The notes under the pieces were generated by a model. The model saw only the letters and a list, made by a program, of their open reading frames with translations. It ran no database searches and was not told the DNA's origin. Shown here piece after piece: positions 1 through 10,777 of a stretch of DNA of 64,000 nt (within the stretch, counting starts at the first letter, position 1; each line of letters begins with the position of its first letter). Made by a program: the position numbers and the translations under genes. Source of the DNA: Gammaproteobacteria bacterium Gsub (GTDB lineage Bacteria > Pseudomonadota > Gammaproteobacteria > PS1 > Pseudothioglobaceae); NCBI GenBank assembly GCA_002007405.1, contig JYIN01000002.1, positions 147,560-211,559 on the forward strand. The letters run 5' to 3'.

Positions 1-1
1 T

Positions 2-622
2 CAAGGAAATTTTACCAATGAATATTTTCAATATATTGATAAACCCAAAAGCAAATGGACGCATAAAAAGCCAGATGAAATTTTAAAAAAACCTCCAAAT
101 GACAAAAAAATTATTTTTCTTGACCGTGACGGTGTCATCAACGAAGAATTTGGCTACCTGCATAAAATTGAAGATTTTGAATTTATTGATGGAGTGTTTG
201 ATTCATGTTTGCATTTTCAAAAATTGGGCTTTGAGATTATCATTGTTACCAACCAATCTGGTATTGGTATAGGGCTTTATACACAACAAGATTTCGCTAA
301 ATTAAACGCTTGGGTGATAGATAAATTCAAACAAAATGGAGTTAAAATCTTGGCGGTGTTTTTCTGCCCACATACCGCAGAGGATAATTGTAAATGTCGC
401 AAACCTAAAGCTGGGATGTTTTTACAAGCACAGCAAAAATACGCCATTGATATGCAAAATTCATGGATGATTGGTGATAAAGAAGCCGACATACAAGCCG
501 CTAATACGGCAAATATCAGCAATACAATTTTAGTTAGAAGTGGACATAAAATTGATGAGAAAAATTCTAATGCCAAATTTTTTTTAGACTCAATCAAACA
601 CGCAAAGACAATAATTGTTTAG
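2..622 (+). CDS. gmhB: GmhB-like heptose bisphosphate phosphatase domain, N-terminus beyond window
   Basis: HAD-superfamily phosphatase that would remove the C7 phosphate of D-glycero-D-manno-heptose 1,7-bisphosphate in LPS inner-core synthesis. Visible motifs are the nucleophile loop FLDRDGVIN (about 109-135), the VTNQSGIG motif, a GmhB-type zinc loop CPHTAEDNCKCRKP and the Mg-binding GDKEADI. The frame is open to the left edge with no start codon before the catalytic loop, so about 35 extra residues precede the usual GmhB start and the gene begins outside the window. It may be a fusion to another sugar enzyme; the visible extension is too short to identify. Its 3' end overlaps the convergent waaC by 29 bp, consistent with an LPS locus. 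Confidence 0.8.
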   Translation, partial: QGNFTNEYFQYIDKPKSKWTHKKPDEILKKPPNDKKIIFLDRDGVINEEFGYLHKIEDFEFIDGVFDSCLHFQKLGFEIIIVTNQSGIGIGLYTQQDFAKLNAWVIDKFKQNGVKILAVFFCPHTAEDNCKCRKPKAGMFLQAQQKYAIDMQNSWMIGDKEADIQAANTANISNTILVRSGHKIDEKNSNAKFFLDSIKHAKTIIV

Positions 623-1604
623 CCATACTTGCAATATCCGCCACCTTTATATTTTTAATTGAAAAATCATTTTTATCAATTTTATAAGGATTAACCTGTG
701 AGTTTGATTCAAGCACGCGGTTAATATCCGTTACATAAGTATTACGGGTGCTAGGTGTTGCACTAAACAATGTAATTGAAGCAATATTAAGCGCCCACGC
801 CATGTGAGAAGGTCCTGTATCAGCACCAATCACCAAATCCATTTGTTTGATCAGTATTTTCAAGGCATTTAATGAGAGTTTATCTGCAAGTTGTGTTTTT
901 GGTGCGATTTTTTGAATTTGTTGTGCCATGCGCTTTTCTGCTAAATTACCCCATATAAGCATTACATTGGCATTTAATGTTTGTGCTAATTGAGCGTATT
1001 GCGCTGCAGGATAAATTTTAGATTCGGACGATCCTCCTACTATCAACGCAACATTTGGTTTGGCATTATTGGGTAAATTAAATAATTGATGATTAGTATA
1101 TAAAAAAGGTTGTTTGTTTAATAAATCCGCATCTGAAACCGTTATTTTTAAAGCAACAGATATAAGCGCAATATTGCGTTTAACTATATTTTGAGCATAA
1201 TCTATTTTGCATGTATTAAGGTAAAATTTAGCCGCCAAAGGCTCACGAATTGAATGCTTATCAAACCCCCAAGTTTGTTTTCCAGGAATGAGCTTAGTTA
1301 CTATGGCAGATTTAAGTAGCCCTTGAATGTCAATTACCATATCATATTTGGGCAATTTTGTAAGTTTTTTAAACTCTTTGAATAACAATATTAGAGATTT
1401 TTTGCGTTTGGCTTGTTTTAAATTGAGCTTGTGTATTTGATAAATATTAGGATTATTACTCAAAATATCAGCAAATTCCGCCTCTATCACCCAATCTATA
1501 AGTACATCCGGTAGTTGTTTTTTAATAAATTGTAAAACAACCATTGTGTGGATGATGTCCCCTAAGGCAGACAATTTAACAATAGCAATTTTCATCCTTC
1601 TCAT
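594..1604 (-). CDS. waaC: Lipopolysaccharide heptosyltransferase I
   Basis: Glycosyltransferase family 9 enzyme that adds the first L,D-heptose from ADP-heptose to Kdo2-lipid A on the cytoplasmic face of the inner membrane. The N-terminus has the typical [16 protein letters not shown] motif and the C-terminal half has the sugar-nucleotide motif [17 protein letters not shown]. Length (336 aa) is normal for WaaC/RfaC. Two ATGs lie close together; the second (at 1595) gives the family-typical MKIAIVK start and may be the real one, though neither has a well-spaced ribosome site. It is convergent with the GmhB-like gene and divergent from glnS. Confidence 0.88.
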   Translation of the reverse strand: MRRMKIAIVKLSALGDIIHTMVVLQFIKKQLPDVLIDWVIEAEFADILSNNPNIYQIHKLNLKQAKRKKSLILLFKEFKKLTKLPKYDMVIDIQGLLKSAIVTKLIPGKQTWGFDKHSIREPLAAKFYLNTCKIDYAQNIVKRNIALISVALKITVSDADLLNKQPFLYTNHQLFNLPNNAKPNVALIVGGSSESKIYPAAQYAQLAQTLNANVMLIWGNLAEKRMAQQIQKIAPKTQLADKLSLNALKILIKQMDLVIGADTGPSHMAWALNIASITLFSATPSTRNTYVTDINRVLESNSQVNPYKIDKNDFSIKNIKVADIASMAKQLLSLRV

Positions 1605-1636
1605 TTTACTGTGCTATGGGTTATAATTTAACGCTT

Positions 1637-3292
1637 ATGGAAGAGAGCGCACGCACAAATTTTATTCGTCATCAAATTGATACAGATTTAACACAAAAAA
1701 ATACGAGCACTATCAAAACTCGTTTTCCACCTGAACCAAATGGTTATTTGCATATCGGTCATGCCAAGTCAATCTGCCTAAATTTTGGATTGGCGCAGGA
1801 TTATGGTGGCACATGCAATCTGCGTTTTGATGACACCAATCCTGAAAAAGAAGAAACCACTTTTATTGAATCAATCAAAGCTGATATTAGATGGCTGGGT
1901 TTTGAATGGGACGAAATTCATTATAGCTCTGATTATTTTCAAACTTTCTATAATTGTGCAATTGAATTGATTAAAAAACGCTTGGCGTATGTTTGTTTTT
2001 TAAATACAGAAGAAATACGCAAATATCGCGGCACTTTAAAACAAGCGGGTAAAAATAGCCCGTATCGTGATACTTGTATAGAAGACAATCTATCCCTGTT
2101 GGCAAAAATGAAAGACGGTAAATTTAGTGAGGGTGAATGCGTTTTGCGCGCTAAAATTGATATGTCAAGTCCGTTTATGTGCTTGCGTGACCCAACACTT
2201 TACCGGATTCGTTTTGACAAACACCACCAAACTGGCAATGAATGGCGAATTTATCCCATGTATGATTTTGCTCACCCAATCAGTGATGCAATTGAAGGTA
2301 TTAGCCACTCTTTATGCACCTTAGAATTCCAAGATAATCGCCACCTATATGATTGGATACTTGATAATTTGGATGATTTTAATCAACCCAATCGCCCACA
2401 CCAGTATGAATTTTCGCGCCTTAATCTTGAATATACAGTAATGTCCAAACGCAAATTACAGCAACTGGTTAAAGAAAATTTAGTTTCGGGTTGGGATGAT
2501 CCGCGAATGCCTACCCTCTCTGGCTTGAGACGACGCGGTTACACAGCTGCGAGTATTCGTGATTTTTCTGAGCGTATTGGTGTTTCTAAAGTTGATGCTA
2601 CGACCGACATAGCAATTCTAGAATCCTCAATACGAGATGCCCTCAACAATAGTGCCGCACGCACTATGGGGGTAATTGACCCAATTAAAGTAATCATTGA
2701 GAATTATCCATTTGATCAAGTAGAAACTCTATATGCCCCCATTCATCCTCAAAATGAATTGATGGGCAAACGCAAGATATTTTTTTCCCGAGAAATTTAT
2801 ATTGACCGCGCCGATTTTACCGAAACCATGCCGAATAAAAAATACAAGCGTCTCGCCCTGAATAAAGAAGTGCGCCTGCGCAACGCTTATGTGATTAACG
2901 CCACTACTTTTGACACCGATTTTGATGGCAATATTACCACTGTATATGCTACCTATGACGCTAATACTCTGGGGAAAAATCCAGCTGATGGGCGAAAAGT
3001 AAAGGGTGTGATTCATTTTGTTGAAGCCAGCCACGCATTACAAGCAGAATTTAGAATCTATAAACCTTTATTTACTTTAGAAAATCCGGGAAAAAATGAT
3101 AATTTTCAACAGTTAATTAACCCAAAATCATTGACCATCACTGATGGTGTGGTTGAGCCAAATATGGAGAATGCAAAGCCTGAAGTGGCTTACCAATTTG
3201 AGCGAGAAGGATATTTTTGCCGTGATAATCAATCAGGCGATAAATTAGTTTTTAACAAAACAGTCGGATTACGCAACACTTGGAATCAATAA
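1637..3292 (+). CDS. glnS: Glutaminyl-tRNA synthetase
   Basis: Class I aminoacyl-tRNA synthetase that charges tRNA-Gln. The HIGH-type motif [12 protein letters not shown] and the KMSKS-type motif VMSKRKL are both present, followed by the two C-terminal anticodon-binding beta-barrel domains. I chose the start at 1637 ([13 protein letters not shown]), which aligns with the E. coli protein and gives 551 aa. An upstream in-frame ATG at 1616 overlaps a TATAAT-like -10 sequence and is unlikely to be translated. The window has no separate Gln-tRNA amidotransferase genes, and a GlnRS makes that route unnecessary. Confidence 0.95.
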   Translation: MEESARTNFIRHQIDTDLTQKNTSTIKTRFPPEPNGYLHIGHAKSICLNFGLAQDYGGTCNLRFDDTNPEKEETTFIESIKADIRWLGFEWDEIHYSSDYFQTFYNCAIELIKKRLAYVCFLNTEEIRKYRGTLKQAGKNSPYRDTCIEDNLSLLAKMKDGKFSEGECVLRAKIDMSSPFMCLRDPTLYRIRFDKHHQTGNEWRIYPMYDFAHPISDAIEGISHSLCTLEFQDNRHLYDWILDNLDDFNQPNRPHQYEFSRLNLEYTVMSKRKLQQLVKENLVSGWDDPRMPTLSGLRRRGYTAASIRDFSERIGVSKVDATTDIAILESSIRDALNNSAARTMGVIDPIKVIIENYPFDQVETLYAPIHPQNELMGKRKIFFSREIYIDRADFTETMPNKKYKRLALNKEVRLRNAYVINATTFDTDFDGNITTVYATYDANTLGKNPADGRKVKGVIHFVEASHALQAEFRIYKPLFTLENPGKNDNFQQLINPKSLTITDGVVEPNMENAKPEVAYQFEREGYFCRDNQSGDKLVFNKTVGLRNTWNQ

Positions 3293-3333
3293 TTATGGTA
3301 TCGTTTTAGAGTGGAAAAATGCTGGGTAAAAAT

Positions 3334-4065
3334 ATGATAAAAATAGCGGTTTCTGGGAGTACAGGACGCATGGGGAAAGCCGTCATTGAGGCAATTAAAC
3401 AAAATAATAATTTAAATTTGGGTATTGCTATAGATGAAAACAAAAATTTAAACTTAGTTTTAGATAAATTTGATATATTGATTGATTTCACCAGTCCCGA
3501 GGCAACACTTAAATACTTAGCTGAGTGTCAAAATGCAAACAAACCAATGGTAATTGGCACCACAGGTTTTAATGATAAACAATTAAAAATAATTCATACT
3601 GTCGCTAACAATATACCGATAGTATTGGCACCAAATATGAGCATTGGGGTTAATTTATCACTTAAATTATTGGCGATGACAGCGCGTGTGATTGGTAAAG
3701 ATTCGGATATTGAAATTATTGAAGCCCATCACCGCCATAAAGTTGATGCCCCATCTGGTACTGCACTGAAAATGGGCGAAATAATCGCTAACACACTTGG
3801 TCGGGATTTATCACAATGCGCCGTTTATGGTCGCCAAGGCATTGAGAAGCCACGCGATCGCCAAACCATTGGTTTTTCTACCATTCGTGGCGGTGATGTG
3901 GTGGGTGAGCATACAATTAGTTTTTTTATGCAAGGCGAGCGTGTGGAGATTACCCATAAAGCCTCTTCACGCCTAACCTTTGCAAATGGGGCAACACATG
4001 CGGCGAGTTGGCTATTGCACCAACCTGCTGGATTATATTCCATGCAAGATGTATTAAATTTATGA
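3334..4065 (+). CDS. dapB: 4-hydroxy-tetrahydrodipicolinate reductase
   Basis: NAD(P)H-dependent reductase of the lysine/diaminopimelate pathway. The N-terminal Rossmann motif is [11 protein letters not shown], and the catalytic signature [15 protein letters not shown] holds the active-site histidine and lysine. I prefer the start at 3334 (MIKIAVSG), giving 243 aa; an in-frame ATG at 3319 would add five residues. Eight bases separate it from the YciI gene, so it probably heads the operon that continues into the persulfide dioxygenase. Confidence 0.93.
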   Translation: MIKIAVSGSTGRMGKAVIEAIKQNNNLNLGIAIDENKNLNLVLDKFDILIDFTSPEATLKYLAECQNANKPMVIGTTGFNDKQLKIIHTVANNIPIVLAPNMSIGVNLSLKLLAMTARVIGKDSDIEIIEAHHRHKVDAPSGTALKMGEIIANTLGRDLSQCAVYGRQGIEKPRDRQTIGFSTIRGGDVVGEHTISFFMQGERVEITHKASSRLTFANGATHAASWLLHQPAGLYSMQDVLNL

Positions 4066-4072
4066 GGTTTTT

Positions 4073-4372
4073 ATGTTATATGCAATTATTGCCCAAGATA
4101 CACCTAACTCATTAAAAAAACGCTTGCCTGTGCGTGTAGAACATATAGAGCGTTTGCAAGTTTTAAAAAATACAGGACGCTTAATTTTGGCAGGTCCCCA
4201 TCCAATGATTGACAACAACGACCCTGGTGAGGCTGGCTTTAGCGGCTCACTCGTAGTAGCAGAATTTGATTGCCTAGAAGATGCAAAAACTTGGGCTGAT
4301 GCTGATCCATATAAAACTTCTGGTGCATATGCAAACATTATTGTAAAACCATTTAAAAAAATATTACCATGA
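4073..4372 (+). CDS. YciI family protein
   Basis: Small (99 aa) ferredoxin-like-fold protein of the YciI family. It starts MLYAIIAQDTPNS and has the conserved histidine (VEHIERL) and the ADPYK motif typical of the family. GAGG sits 6 bases before the ATG. The biochemical role of most YciI proteins is unknown; some act in degradation pathways. The stop overlaps the start of the next gene (ATGA at 4369-4372), so it is probably co-translated with the persulfide dioxygenase. Confidence 0.85.
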   Translation: MLYAIIAQDTPNSLKKRLPVRVEHIERLQVLKNTGRLILAGPHPMIDNNDPGEAGFSGSLVVAEFDCLEDAKTWADADPYKTSGAYANIIVKPFKKILP

Positions 4373-5073
4373 GCTTGTTTTTTAGACCTTTATTTGAAAA
4401 AGAAAGTGCAACTTACACCTATTTATTGGCAGATTTACAAACTAAAGAGGCGGTTATTATTGACCCAGTTGATACCACAAAACAACGCGATATTGCCCTG
4501 CTTGAAGAATTAGGGCTAGATTTAAACTACATTATTGAAACCCACATACACGCAGACCACATCACTAGTTCCTGCCCTTTAAAACAAAAATTTACCCATG
4601 CTAAAATTGTAATCGGCGCAGCAAACGCCACCAGTTGTGCTGATATTTTAATTAAAGATGGCAACACTCTAAATTTTGGCACTCATACCATCACTGCAAT
4701 AGCAACCCCAGGTCATACCATTGGCTGCATGTCTTTTGTGTGTGGAAATAAGGTTTTTACTGGTGATGCACTGCTGATTAGAAGCTGTGGTCGTTGCGAT
4801 TTTCAAGGTGGATCGGCAGAAACATTATTTACCTCTATTAAACGACTATTTACCTTACCAGACACAACTTATGTTTATCCTGCGCATGATTATAATGGTC
4901 GAATCTGTAGCTCAATTTGGGAAGAGAAAGTCTTTAATACCATGATCGGTGGTGGTGTCAAAAAAACGGAATTCGTCCACCGTGTCAATGCCATGAAACT
5001 CTCACTACCTGCCAAAATTCATGTCGCTGTACCTGCCAACCAAGTTTGTGGTGCAAAAATCATCGGCGAATAA
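4369..5073 (+). CDS. ETHE1-like persulfide dioxygenase (metallo-beta-lactamase fold)
   Basis: Predicted non-heme iron dioxygenase that oxidises glutathione persulfide to sulfite. It has the metal-binding THIHADH motif (about residues 57-63), a distal histidine in ATPGHT, and the ETHE1-type stretch GDALLIRSCGRCDFQGGSAE followed by YPAHDYNG. That stretch separates ETHE1-type enzymes from glyoxalase II and generic lactamase-fold hydrolases. Length is 234 aa, as expected. It is translationally coupled to the YciI gene. A role in handling sulfane sulfur would suit a sulfur oxidiser, but substrate choice is inferred from family alone. Confidence 0.85.
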   Translation: MSLFFRPLFEKESATYTYLLADLQTKEAVIIDPVDTTKQRDIALLEELGLDLNYIIETHIHADHITSSCPLKQKFTHAKIVIGAANATSCADILIKDGNTLNFGTHTITAIATPGHTIGCMSFVCGNKVFTGDALLIRSCGRCDFQGGSAETLFTSIKRLFTLPDTTYVYPAHDYNGRICSSIWEEKVFNTMIGGGVKKTEFVHRVNAMKLSLPAKIHVAVPANQVCGAKIIGE

Positions 5074-5319
5074 ATGGTAACTGGCTATTCCTTAGACCCC
5101 CACCACCAAGCAAATTTTGCCAAACAACAATTTGCCGTCATTCACCTCCCTCGCAAAAAACGCGACCGTATCCCAGCCACCAGCGTCAAAATTACCTCAG
5201 ACTTACCAACTGCTATAACCCAGTCTAACCCCAAAAACTACTTTTACCCTGCTAAAGTAGTCGGTCCTGCCCGCTCTTCCGAAGGCACATTGCTATACTA
5301 TATTATTGAACTCTACTAA
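5074..5319 (+). CDS. Hypothetical 81-aa protein downstream of persulfide dioxygenase
   Basis: I do not recognise this protein. The ATG follows the dioxygenase stop codon with no gap, which supports translational coupling. The product is basic, has no obvious signal or membrane helix, and ends in a hydrophobic/aromatic stretch (GTLLYYIIELY). Codon pattern and lack of competing frames support coding, but no motif points to a function. Confidence 0.5.
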   Translation: MVTGYSLDPHHQANFAKQQFAVIHLPRKKRDRIPATSVKITSDLPTAITQSNPKNYFYPAKVVGPARSSEGTLLYYIIELY

Positions 5320-5713
5320 CTCCAAATATTCAAACAATTCAAAGCCTTTAGTAAATCATCAGTTTGCAGTATTTTTTGTCATTCATTTTGCAGTATTTTT
5401 TGTCATTCATATACAAGCCCAAAACATATCATTTTCTCTAACAAAAAAGACCTAAACAATCCTTAAACTAGGATAAATAAGTGATTATTTGTTTTGGTAT
5501 AGTGCTAAAAAGCCCATTATTCACCTGGGTAAATACCGCCGATTGAATATATTAAAATGAATGAGAAAGAATATAGGGAAAGTGTAATCTCTTATAAGAA
5601 TGGACATAGCATATATAAAAAAATGAAAAACTAAGTAAAATTATGTTTATAATGACTCTTAACCAACCAGTTAATGGTTGTATAATTTAATTTTTAATAA
5701 AAGGAGAGAGAAG
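5320..5713 (+). other. Gene-poor intergenic region
   Basis: Nearly 400 bases without a convincing gene. It holds a perfect 24-bp tandem duplication (5363-5410), a 25-codon open frame from 5557 that I do not trust, and a TATAAT hexamer near 5680 that probably serves the EF-hand gene. It is very AT-rich. Confidence 0.6.
5363..5410. repeat. Perfect 24-bp tandem repeat, two copies
   Basis: Two adjacent identical 24-base units, 5363-5386 and 5387-5410, each starting tttgcagta and ending gtcattcat. No third copy is seen elsewhere in the window. It may be a recent slippage duplication or a remnant of an inserted element. Confidence 0.9.
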
Positions 5714-6109
5714 ATGAGTTTTAAAAAAATATTTGCAGCCGCTTTGGTTTCTTCAGCTGTTTTTAGTGCTAACGCATTTGAAGATAGCATAGGCGGTGAA
5801 AGAGATGTATTTTCTGTTTTTGATGCTAACCAAGATGGCAAAATTTCTATGACAGAAGTTGTTGAAGCAATGATGAGAGTAGTAAAAATGGATAAAGATG
5901 GAGATCATTTTATCTCTATTCAGGAGCTACAACATCAAGAAGACTATAGCCATTGGATGGCCATATTTGACTTTAACAAAGATGGCAGACTATCTGCTAC
6001 AGAGATTCCTCAAACAATGCACGATTCTATGCATAAAATGGATGCCAATAAAGATGGTTTTCTTAGTATTGAAGAGCTAACAGGTGAGGCTGATGTTTTT
6101 TCAAAATAA
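5714..6109 (+). CDS. Secreted EF-hand calcium-binding protein
   Basis: Exported calmodulin-like protein of 131 aa. A signal peptide (MSFKKIFAAALVSSAVFSANA) precedes four EF-hand loops: DANQDGKISMTE, DKDGDHFISIQE, DFNKDGRLSATE and DANKDGFLSIEE. All have acidic residues at loop positions 1, 3, 5 and 12, except the second, which has histidine in its middle. AAGGAGAG before the ATG at 5714 fixes the start; an upstream in-frame ATG is unlikely. Location should be periplasmic and the ligand Ca2+. The physiological role is unknown; calcium buffering or a regulatory partner are both possible. A terminator follows directly. Confidence 0.85.
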   Translation: MSFKKIFAAALVSSAVFSANAFEDSIGGERDVFSVFDANQDGKISMTEVVEAMMRVVKMDKDGDHFISIQELQHQEDYSHWMAIFDFNKDGRLSATEIPQTMHDSMHKMDANKDGFLSIEELTGEADVFSK

Positions 6110-6123
6110 GATATAAAAGCAAT

Positions 6124-6155
6124 AAAAAAAAGCGAGTATAGGCTCGCTTTTTTTA
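6124..6155. terminator. Bidirectional rho-independent terminator
   Basis: An A-tract, then the stem AGCGAG (6131-6136) pairing with CTCGCT (6143-6148), then a T-tract. It can stop transcription of the EF-hand gene (plus) and of hppA (minus), which converge here. Confidence 0.85.
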
Positions 6156-6190
6156 TTTTTAAAAACTCCTCATTTTTATTTATAAAGGTC

Positions 6191-8173
6191 TTATAAGATA
6201 GGAATAATCATAATCGCCACAATATTAATAATCTTAATCAATGGATTGATTGCAGGACCTACGGTATCTTTATAAGGGTCGCCAACGGTGTCTCCAGTTA
6301 CTGCGGCCTTGTGCGCATCTGACCCTTTGCCGCCATAATTACCATCTTCAATGTATTTTTTGGCATTGTCCCATGCACCGCCACCTGTAGTCATAGAAAT
6401 AGCCACAAAAATACCTGTGGCAATAGAACCAATTAACAAGCCACCTAACGCCTCAGCGCCTAACAATAAACCTACAACAATAGGAAAAGCAATGGGTAGG
6501 ATAGAAGGTACGATCATTTCTTTAATGGCAGATTTGGTGAGCATATCCACTGCTTTGGAATAATTGGGCTTTTGGGTGTAATTCATAATACCTGGTAATT
6601 CGCGAAATTGGCGGCGCACCTCATTAACGATCCCACCAGCAGCATGAGCTACCGCTTCCATAGCCATAGCTCCAAACAAATAAGGCACCGCTCCTCCTAA
6701 AAATAAACCAATAATAACTAGATGGTTTGAGAGATCAAAAAAAGTTTTGCTATCACCAAGGGCATTAGTAAAATCAGTAAACAATACCAATGCAGCTAGC
6801 CCTGCCGAACCAATCGCGTAGCCTTTAGTAACGGCTTTAGTGGTATTACCTACAGCATCTAAGGGGTCGGTAATATTGCGAATTGCCTCAGGTAATTCTG
6901 CCATTTCAGCAATCCCGCCAGCATTATCGGTAATTGGACCATAAGCATCTAATGCAACGATAACTCCAGTCATTGACAGCATTGCAGTAGCAGCAACAGC
7001 GATGCCATATAAATCGGCAAACCCGTATGCCCCCCAAATGCTAATACAAACTGCCAAAACGGGTAGTGCTGTAGATTTCATTGACAAACCTAAACCTGCA
7101 ATAACATTGGTGCCACTCCCCGTAAGCGATGCTTTGGCAATGTGTTGCACTGGCTTGTATTTGGTTGAGGTGTAATATTCAGTAACAACAACCATGACCC
7201 CAGTCAACACCAATCCGATTAGGGCAGCATAGAATAAATTTATATCTATATCCATATTGACAGTAATAAAATAAAAAGCAACTCCTGCCAACCCTGCAGA
7301 AACGATAAGACCTTTATACAAAGCCCCCATAATAGAGCCACCAGAAGATACTTTAACAAAAAAGGTGCCAATAATAGAAGCGATAATAGAAACCGCACCC
7401 AAAGCCAATGGATAGAGAATAGCACTTTCGCCCATATTTAAAACACTAGCCAATATCATTGTGGCAATGATAGTTACAGCATAAGTTTCAAACAAATCAG
7501 CTGCCATACCTGCACAGTCGCCAACATTATCACCCACATTATCAGCAATCACTGCGGGATTGCGCGGATCGTCTTCGGGAATGCCAGTCTCTACCTTGCC
7601 GACAATATCCGCACCCACATCTGCACCTTTGGTGAATATGCCACCTCCTAAACGGGCAAAAATAGAGATCAGCGAACCACCAAAAGCAAGCCCAATTAAA
7701 GCATGCAAAGCATCATTTTTTTCAACGCCAACTGCCAACATACCCGCATAATAAGCGCTAACGCCTAGTAATGCCAAACCCACTACCAACATGCCCGTTA
7801 TTACACCACCTTTGAATGCCACTTGAAAAGCGGCGTTAATACCTTTTTTGGCAGCCTCAGTAGTGCGCGTATTAGCCCTAACAGATACATTCATGCCAAT
7901 ATAGCCAGCTGCACCTGAGAGAGTTGCACCGATTAAAAAACCAAGCCCCACCACTGTGCTTAAAAAATAAGTAATAATTGTCAATAAAATGACCCCGACT
8001 ATACTAATGGTGGTATATTGACGGTTCAGATAAGCATTTGCACCTTGGGAGATGGCAGCTGAGATTTCACGCATTTTATCATTCCCAGTGGGCTGTTTAT
8101 CAATCCAAATAATGGTTAATAATCCATATAATATCGCAATGATTGATGCCATAATGGCAAAGTTGAGTATCAT
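6191..8173 (-). CDS. hppA: K+-independent H+-translocating membrane pyrophosphatase
   Basis: Integral membrane enzyme that couples PPi hydrolysis (or PPi synthesis in reverse) to proton transfer. It is 660 aa with about 16 hydrophobic segments. Signature acidic motifs are [16 protein letters not shown] and [19 protein letters not shown], with [10 protein letters not shown] near the N-terminus and [19 protein letters not shown] at the C-terminus. The motif [16 protein letters not shown] carries lysine where K+-dependent enzymes have alanine, marking the K+-independent proton-pumping class. AAAGGAGG lies just ahead of the ATG. A PPi-type phosphofructokinase is encoded 2.6 kb away, suggesting a shared PPi economy. 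Confidence 0.95.
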   Translation of the reverse strand: MILNFAIMASIIAILYGLLTIIWIDKQPTGNDKMREISAAISQGANAYLNRQYTTISIVGVILLTIITYFLSTVVGLGFLIGATLSGAAGYIGMNVSVRANTRTTEAAKKGINAAFQVAFKGGVITGMLVVGLALLGVSAYYAGMLAVGVEKNDALHALIGLAFGGSLISIFARLGGGIFTKGADVGADIVGKVETGIPEDDPRNPAVIADNVGDNVGDCAGMAADLFETYAVTIIATMILASVLNMGESAILYPLALGAVSIIASIIGTFFVKVSSGGSIMGALYKGLIVSAGLAGVAFYFITVNMDIDINLFYAALIGLVLTGVMVVVTEYYTSTKYKPVQHIAKASLTGSGTNVIAGLGLSMKSTALPVLAVCISIWGAYGFADLYGIAVAATAMLSMTGVIVALDAYGPITDNAGGIAEMAELPEAIRNITDPLDAVGNTTKAVTKGYAIGSAGLAALVLFTDFTNALGDSKTFFDLSNHLVIIGLFLGGAVPYLFGAMAMEAVAHAAGGIVNEVRRQFRELPGIMNYTQKPNYSKAVDMLTKSAIKEMIVPSILPIAFPIVVGLLLGAEALGGLLIGSIATGIFVAISMTTGGGAWDNAKKYIEDGNYGGKGSDAHKAAVTGDTVGDPYKDTVGPAINPLIKIINIVAIMIIPIL

Positions 8174-8317
8174 TTTTCCTCCTTTAAAATCAAGGTCTCT
8201 TATTAAATAAAATGTAGTTGATTATAAATTAGCTGCTTTGCATTCAGAGACTAAATTTGACTTTTTAATAATAACAGTGTTAGAATGAGGCCGTTTTTAT
8301 AACTTGCAGGAGGTTGT

Positions 8318-8695
8318 ATGTTAGAAAAAATGAATTGTTGCCCTTATACTTTGTTAGTGGGGCGTGTGTTATTGGTATTGATTTATTTTATTGGTGGTTT
8401 GGGTTTATTGTCTGGCGATATTCCAGTTGACTTCGCCGCCTCTAAAGGCATGCCAGCATTGCTAGTTTGGATTGGGTTTGGGATTAAATTGCTCGCTGGT
8501 TTTGCAGTCATTATCGGTTACCAAACGCGAGTCGCGGCATTGGCATTGGCAGTATTTACAATAATAACCGCATTTATGTTCCATGATTTATTTGGCACCA
8601 TATTTATGAAAGAAATCTCTATGATTGGTGGTTTATTAGTTTTAGTTGCGGCTGGTGCGGGTAAATTTAGTTTAGATGGTAAATTAAACAAATAA
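8318..8695 (+). CDS. DoxX family membrane protein
   Basis: Small (125 aa) inner-membrane protein with four predicted helices. The layout matches DoxX: LLVGRVLLVLIYFIGGLGLL near the N-terminus, then KGMPALLVWIGFGIKLLAG. GCAGGAGG precedes the ATG. Members include the thiosulfate:quinone oxidoreductase small subunit DoxD and partners of peroxide resistance, but most have no assigned reaction. It is divergent from hppA and convergent with the next gene. Confidence 0.8.
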   Translation: MLEKMNCCPYTLLVGRVLLVLIYFIGGLGLLSGDIPVDFAASKGMPALLVWIGFGIKLLAGFAVIIGYQTRVAALALAVFTIITAFMFHDLFGTIFMKEISMIGGLLVLVAAGAGKFSLDGKLNK

Positions 8696-8839
8696 TGGAG
8701 GTTGTTTTTTGTAGTGAAGGTTCAAAACCATCAAAAAAACCTTAACAAAATAAAAACAACAAAACGGGTTTGCTTCGCTACTCCTCGCCTATGTAACTTT
8801 TGCCGTGTGGATTTTTTTTGGGATACCACTAAGTTTTTT

Positions 8840-10003
8840 TTATTGATTCCAATGTTTAGTTTGAATGCCATGCCCTAAATAGGCGTCAACTAAGCGTTTT
8901 CTGAGTTTTAGTAGTTTTTCAATCAATTGGGGCTCGGAGTTTTCGTAAGCCTTTGCATCTGGGGTGCGATTGACTACTACGCCCAGAAGTTCAGTAATGG
9001 CGTTACCAATTGAATTTTGTGAGATAGTAACAATCAAGGCGCCTCTATCATTGCGATAAAGCAATTGTTTAAATGCTGGTTGCCAACGAATAGAAGTGGC
9101 GTATCTGGCATCACTGATACATTTATCACGCACTTTTTTAGCGGCTGATAAAAAACAATTATTAAATAACAAAATTTTTTCAATTTGCTTGGGAAAATAG
9201 GCGTTTTTCGGCACCCCAGAATTTATACTTGAGACTTGGGCAAAAAAAGTGCGATAAAAATCCAAAAAACCTTTAAGCACCAAATCGTATTCTTTCCAAA
9301 AGTTAATGTTTTTTAAACTCTCAACACCGCCAGAAACCCGCCAACTTGGTAGCCCTTGAGGATAGCCGGTTAATTCTAAAGAGGCGAACTCACTAGAGAT
9401 TGGGTTTAAGATTTCCAAATCAAGTGAGGATAAAAACTCAACATATACGGTTTGCATATAAGTGGCAAATAACGAGTGCTGCCCACCGTCAGTTAAATTA
9501 GGGTTGTTGACATCAGCGAGTTTTGCATTTTTTAATTGGATTTTATCAAAAACGATAAAGTGATTATGCAACATTCGAATACTCGGCACTCCAGAAGAGG
9601 CAATAGGCCAAGTGGCATCAAGCGATGCTTCACCAGCTAAAACCAGATGTTTATTTGGGTCTGGATAATGTTGCAACATAAAATCAATGATAATTTGATT
9701 CATGCGATTCCACATATTTTTAACATTATCAGGCAATTGTGTGCGCCGCACTGGGCGGCCTAAGGGGTTTAACACACTTTGTGAGGTGTTATAAATAACC
9801 GAACAATCAAATTCATTTGAATGCCCTATGGCTTTGCGATAAAGCACTAAATCTTCTTTATTGGATAACAATCCATTGTTTTGGATTAAATCTGCCAAAT
9901 TCTCTGGCGAGTTAAAAAACTCATTCAGCTTCATCCCTTTTGGCACTTCTATAGGGATAGGACGAAACGGAACGCTAATTTCTCTTGGACCGATTCTTAT
10001 CAT
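8840..10003 (-). CDS. Conserved-looking hypothetical protein (387 aa)
   Basis: I do not recognise a named family. It is a soluble protein with no signal peptide or membrane helix. Midway it has the string IRMLHNHFIVFDK, whose HxHx-type arrangement is reminiscent of HIT/galactose-1-phosphate uridylyltransferase folds, but the rest does not let me confirm this. It is the last gene of the run adk - this gene on the minus strand, 62 bp after adk, and near PPi-PFK, so a role in nucleotide or sugar-phosphate metabolism is possible but unproven. Confidence 0.6.
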   Translation of the reverse strand: MIRIGPREISVPFRPIPIEVPKGMKLNEFFNSPENLADLIQNNGLLSNKEDLVLYRKAIGHSNEFDCSVIYNTSQSVLNPLGRPVRRTQLPDNVKNMWNRMNQIIIDFMLQHYPDPNKHLVLAGEASLDATWPIASSGVPSIRMLHNHFIVFDKIQLKNAKLADVNNPNLTDGGQHSLFATYMQTVYVEFLSSLDLEILNPISSEFASLELTGYPQGLPSWRVSGGVESLKNINFWKEYDLVLKGFLDFYRTFFAQVSSINSGVPKNAYFPKQIEKILLFNNCFLSAAKKVRDKCISDARYATSIRWQPAFKQLLYRNDRGALIVTISQNSIGNAITELLGVVVNRTPDAKAYENSEPQLIEKLLKLRKRLVDAYLGHGIQTKHWNQ

Positions 10004-10065
10004 GGTTTTTTGTTAAAAACTACGCCATTTTCGTCCATAGATCTGGTGTATTGGTTAAGGATTTT

Positions 10066-10743
<678 letters not shown>

Positions 10744-10777
10744 TTAAACTTAGCTACAAGCAAGATTTATCGTTCTA

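Noticed and set aside
5557..5634. 25-codon open frame before the EF-hand gene
   Set aside because: Too short, no ribosome site, charged low-information peptide; could be chance in AT-rich DNA.
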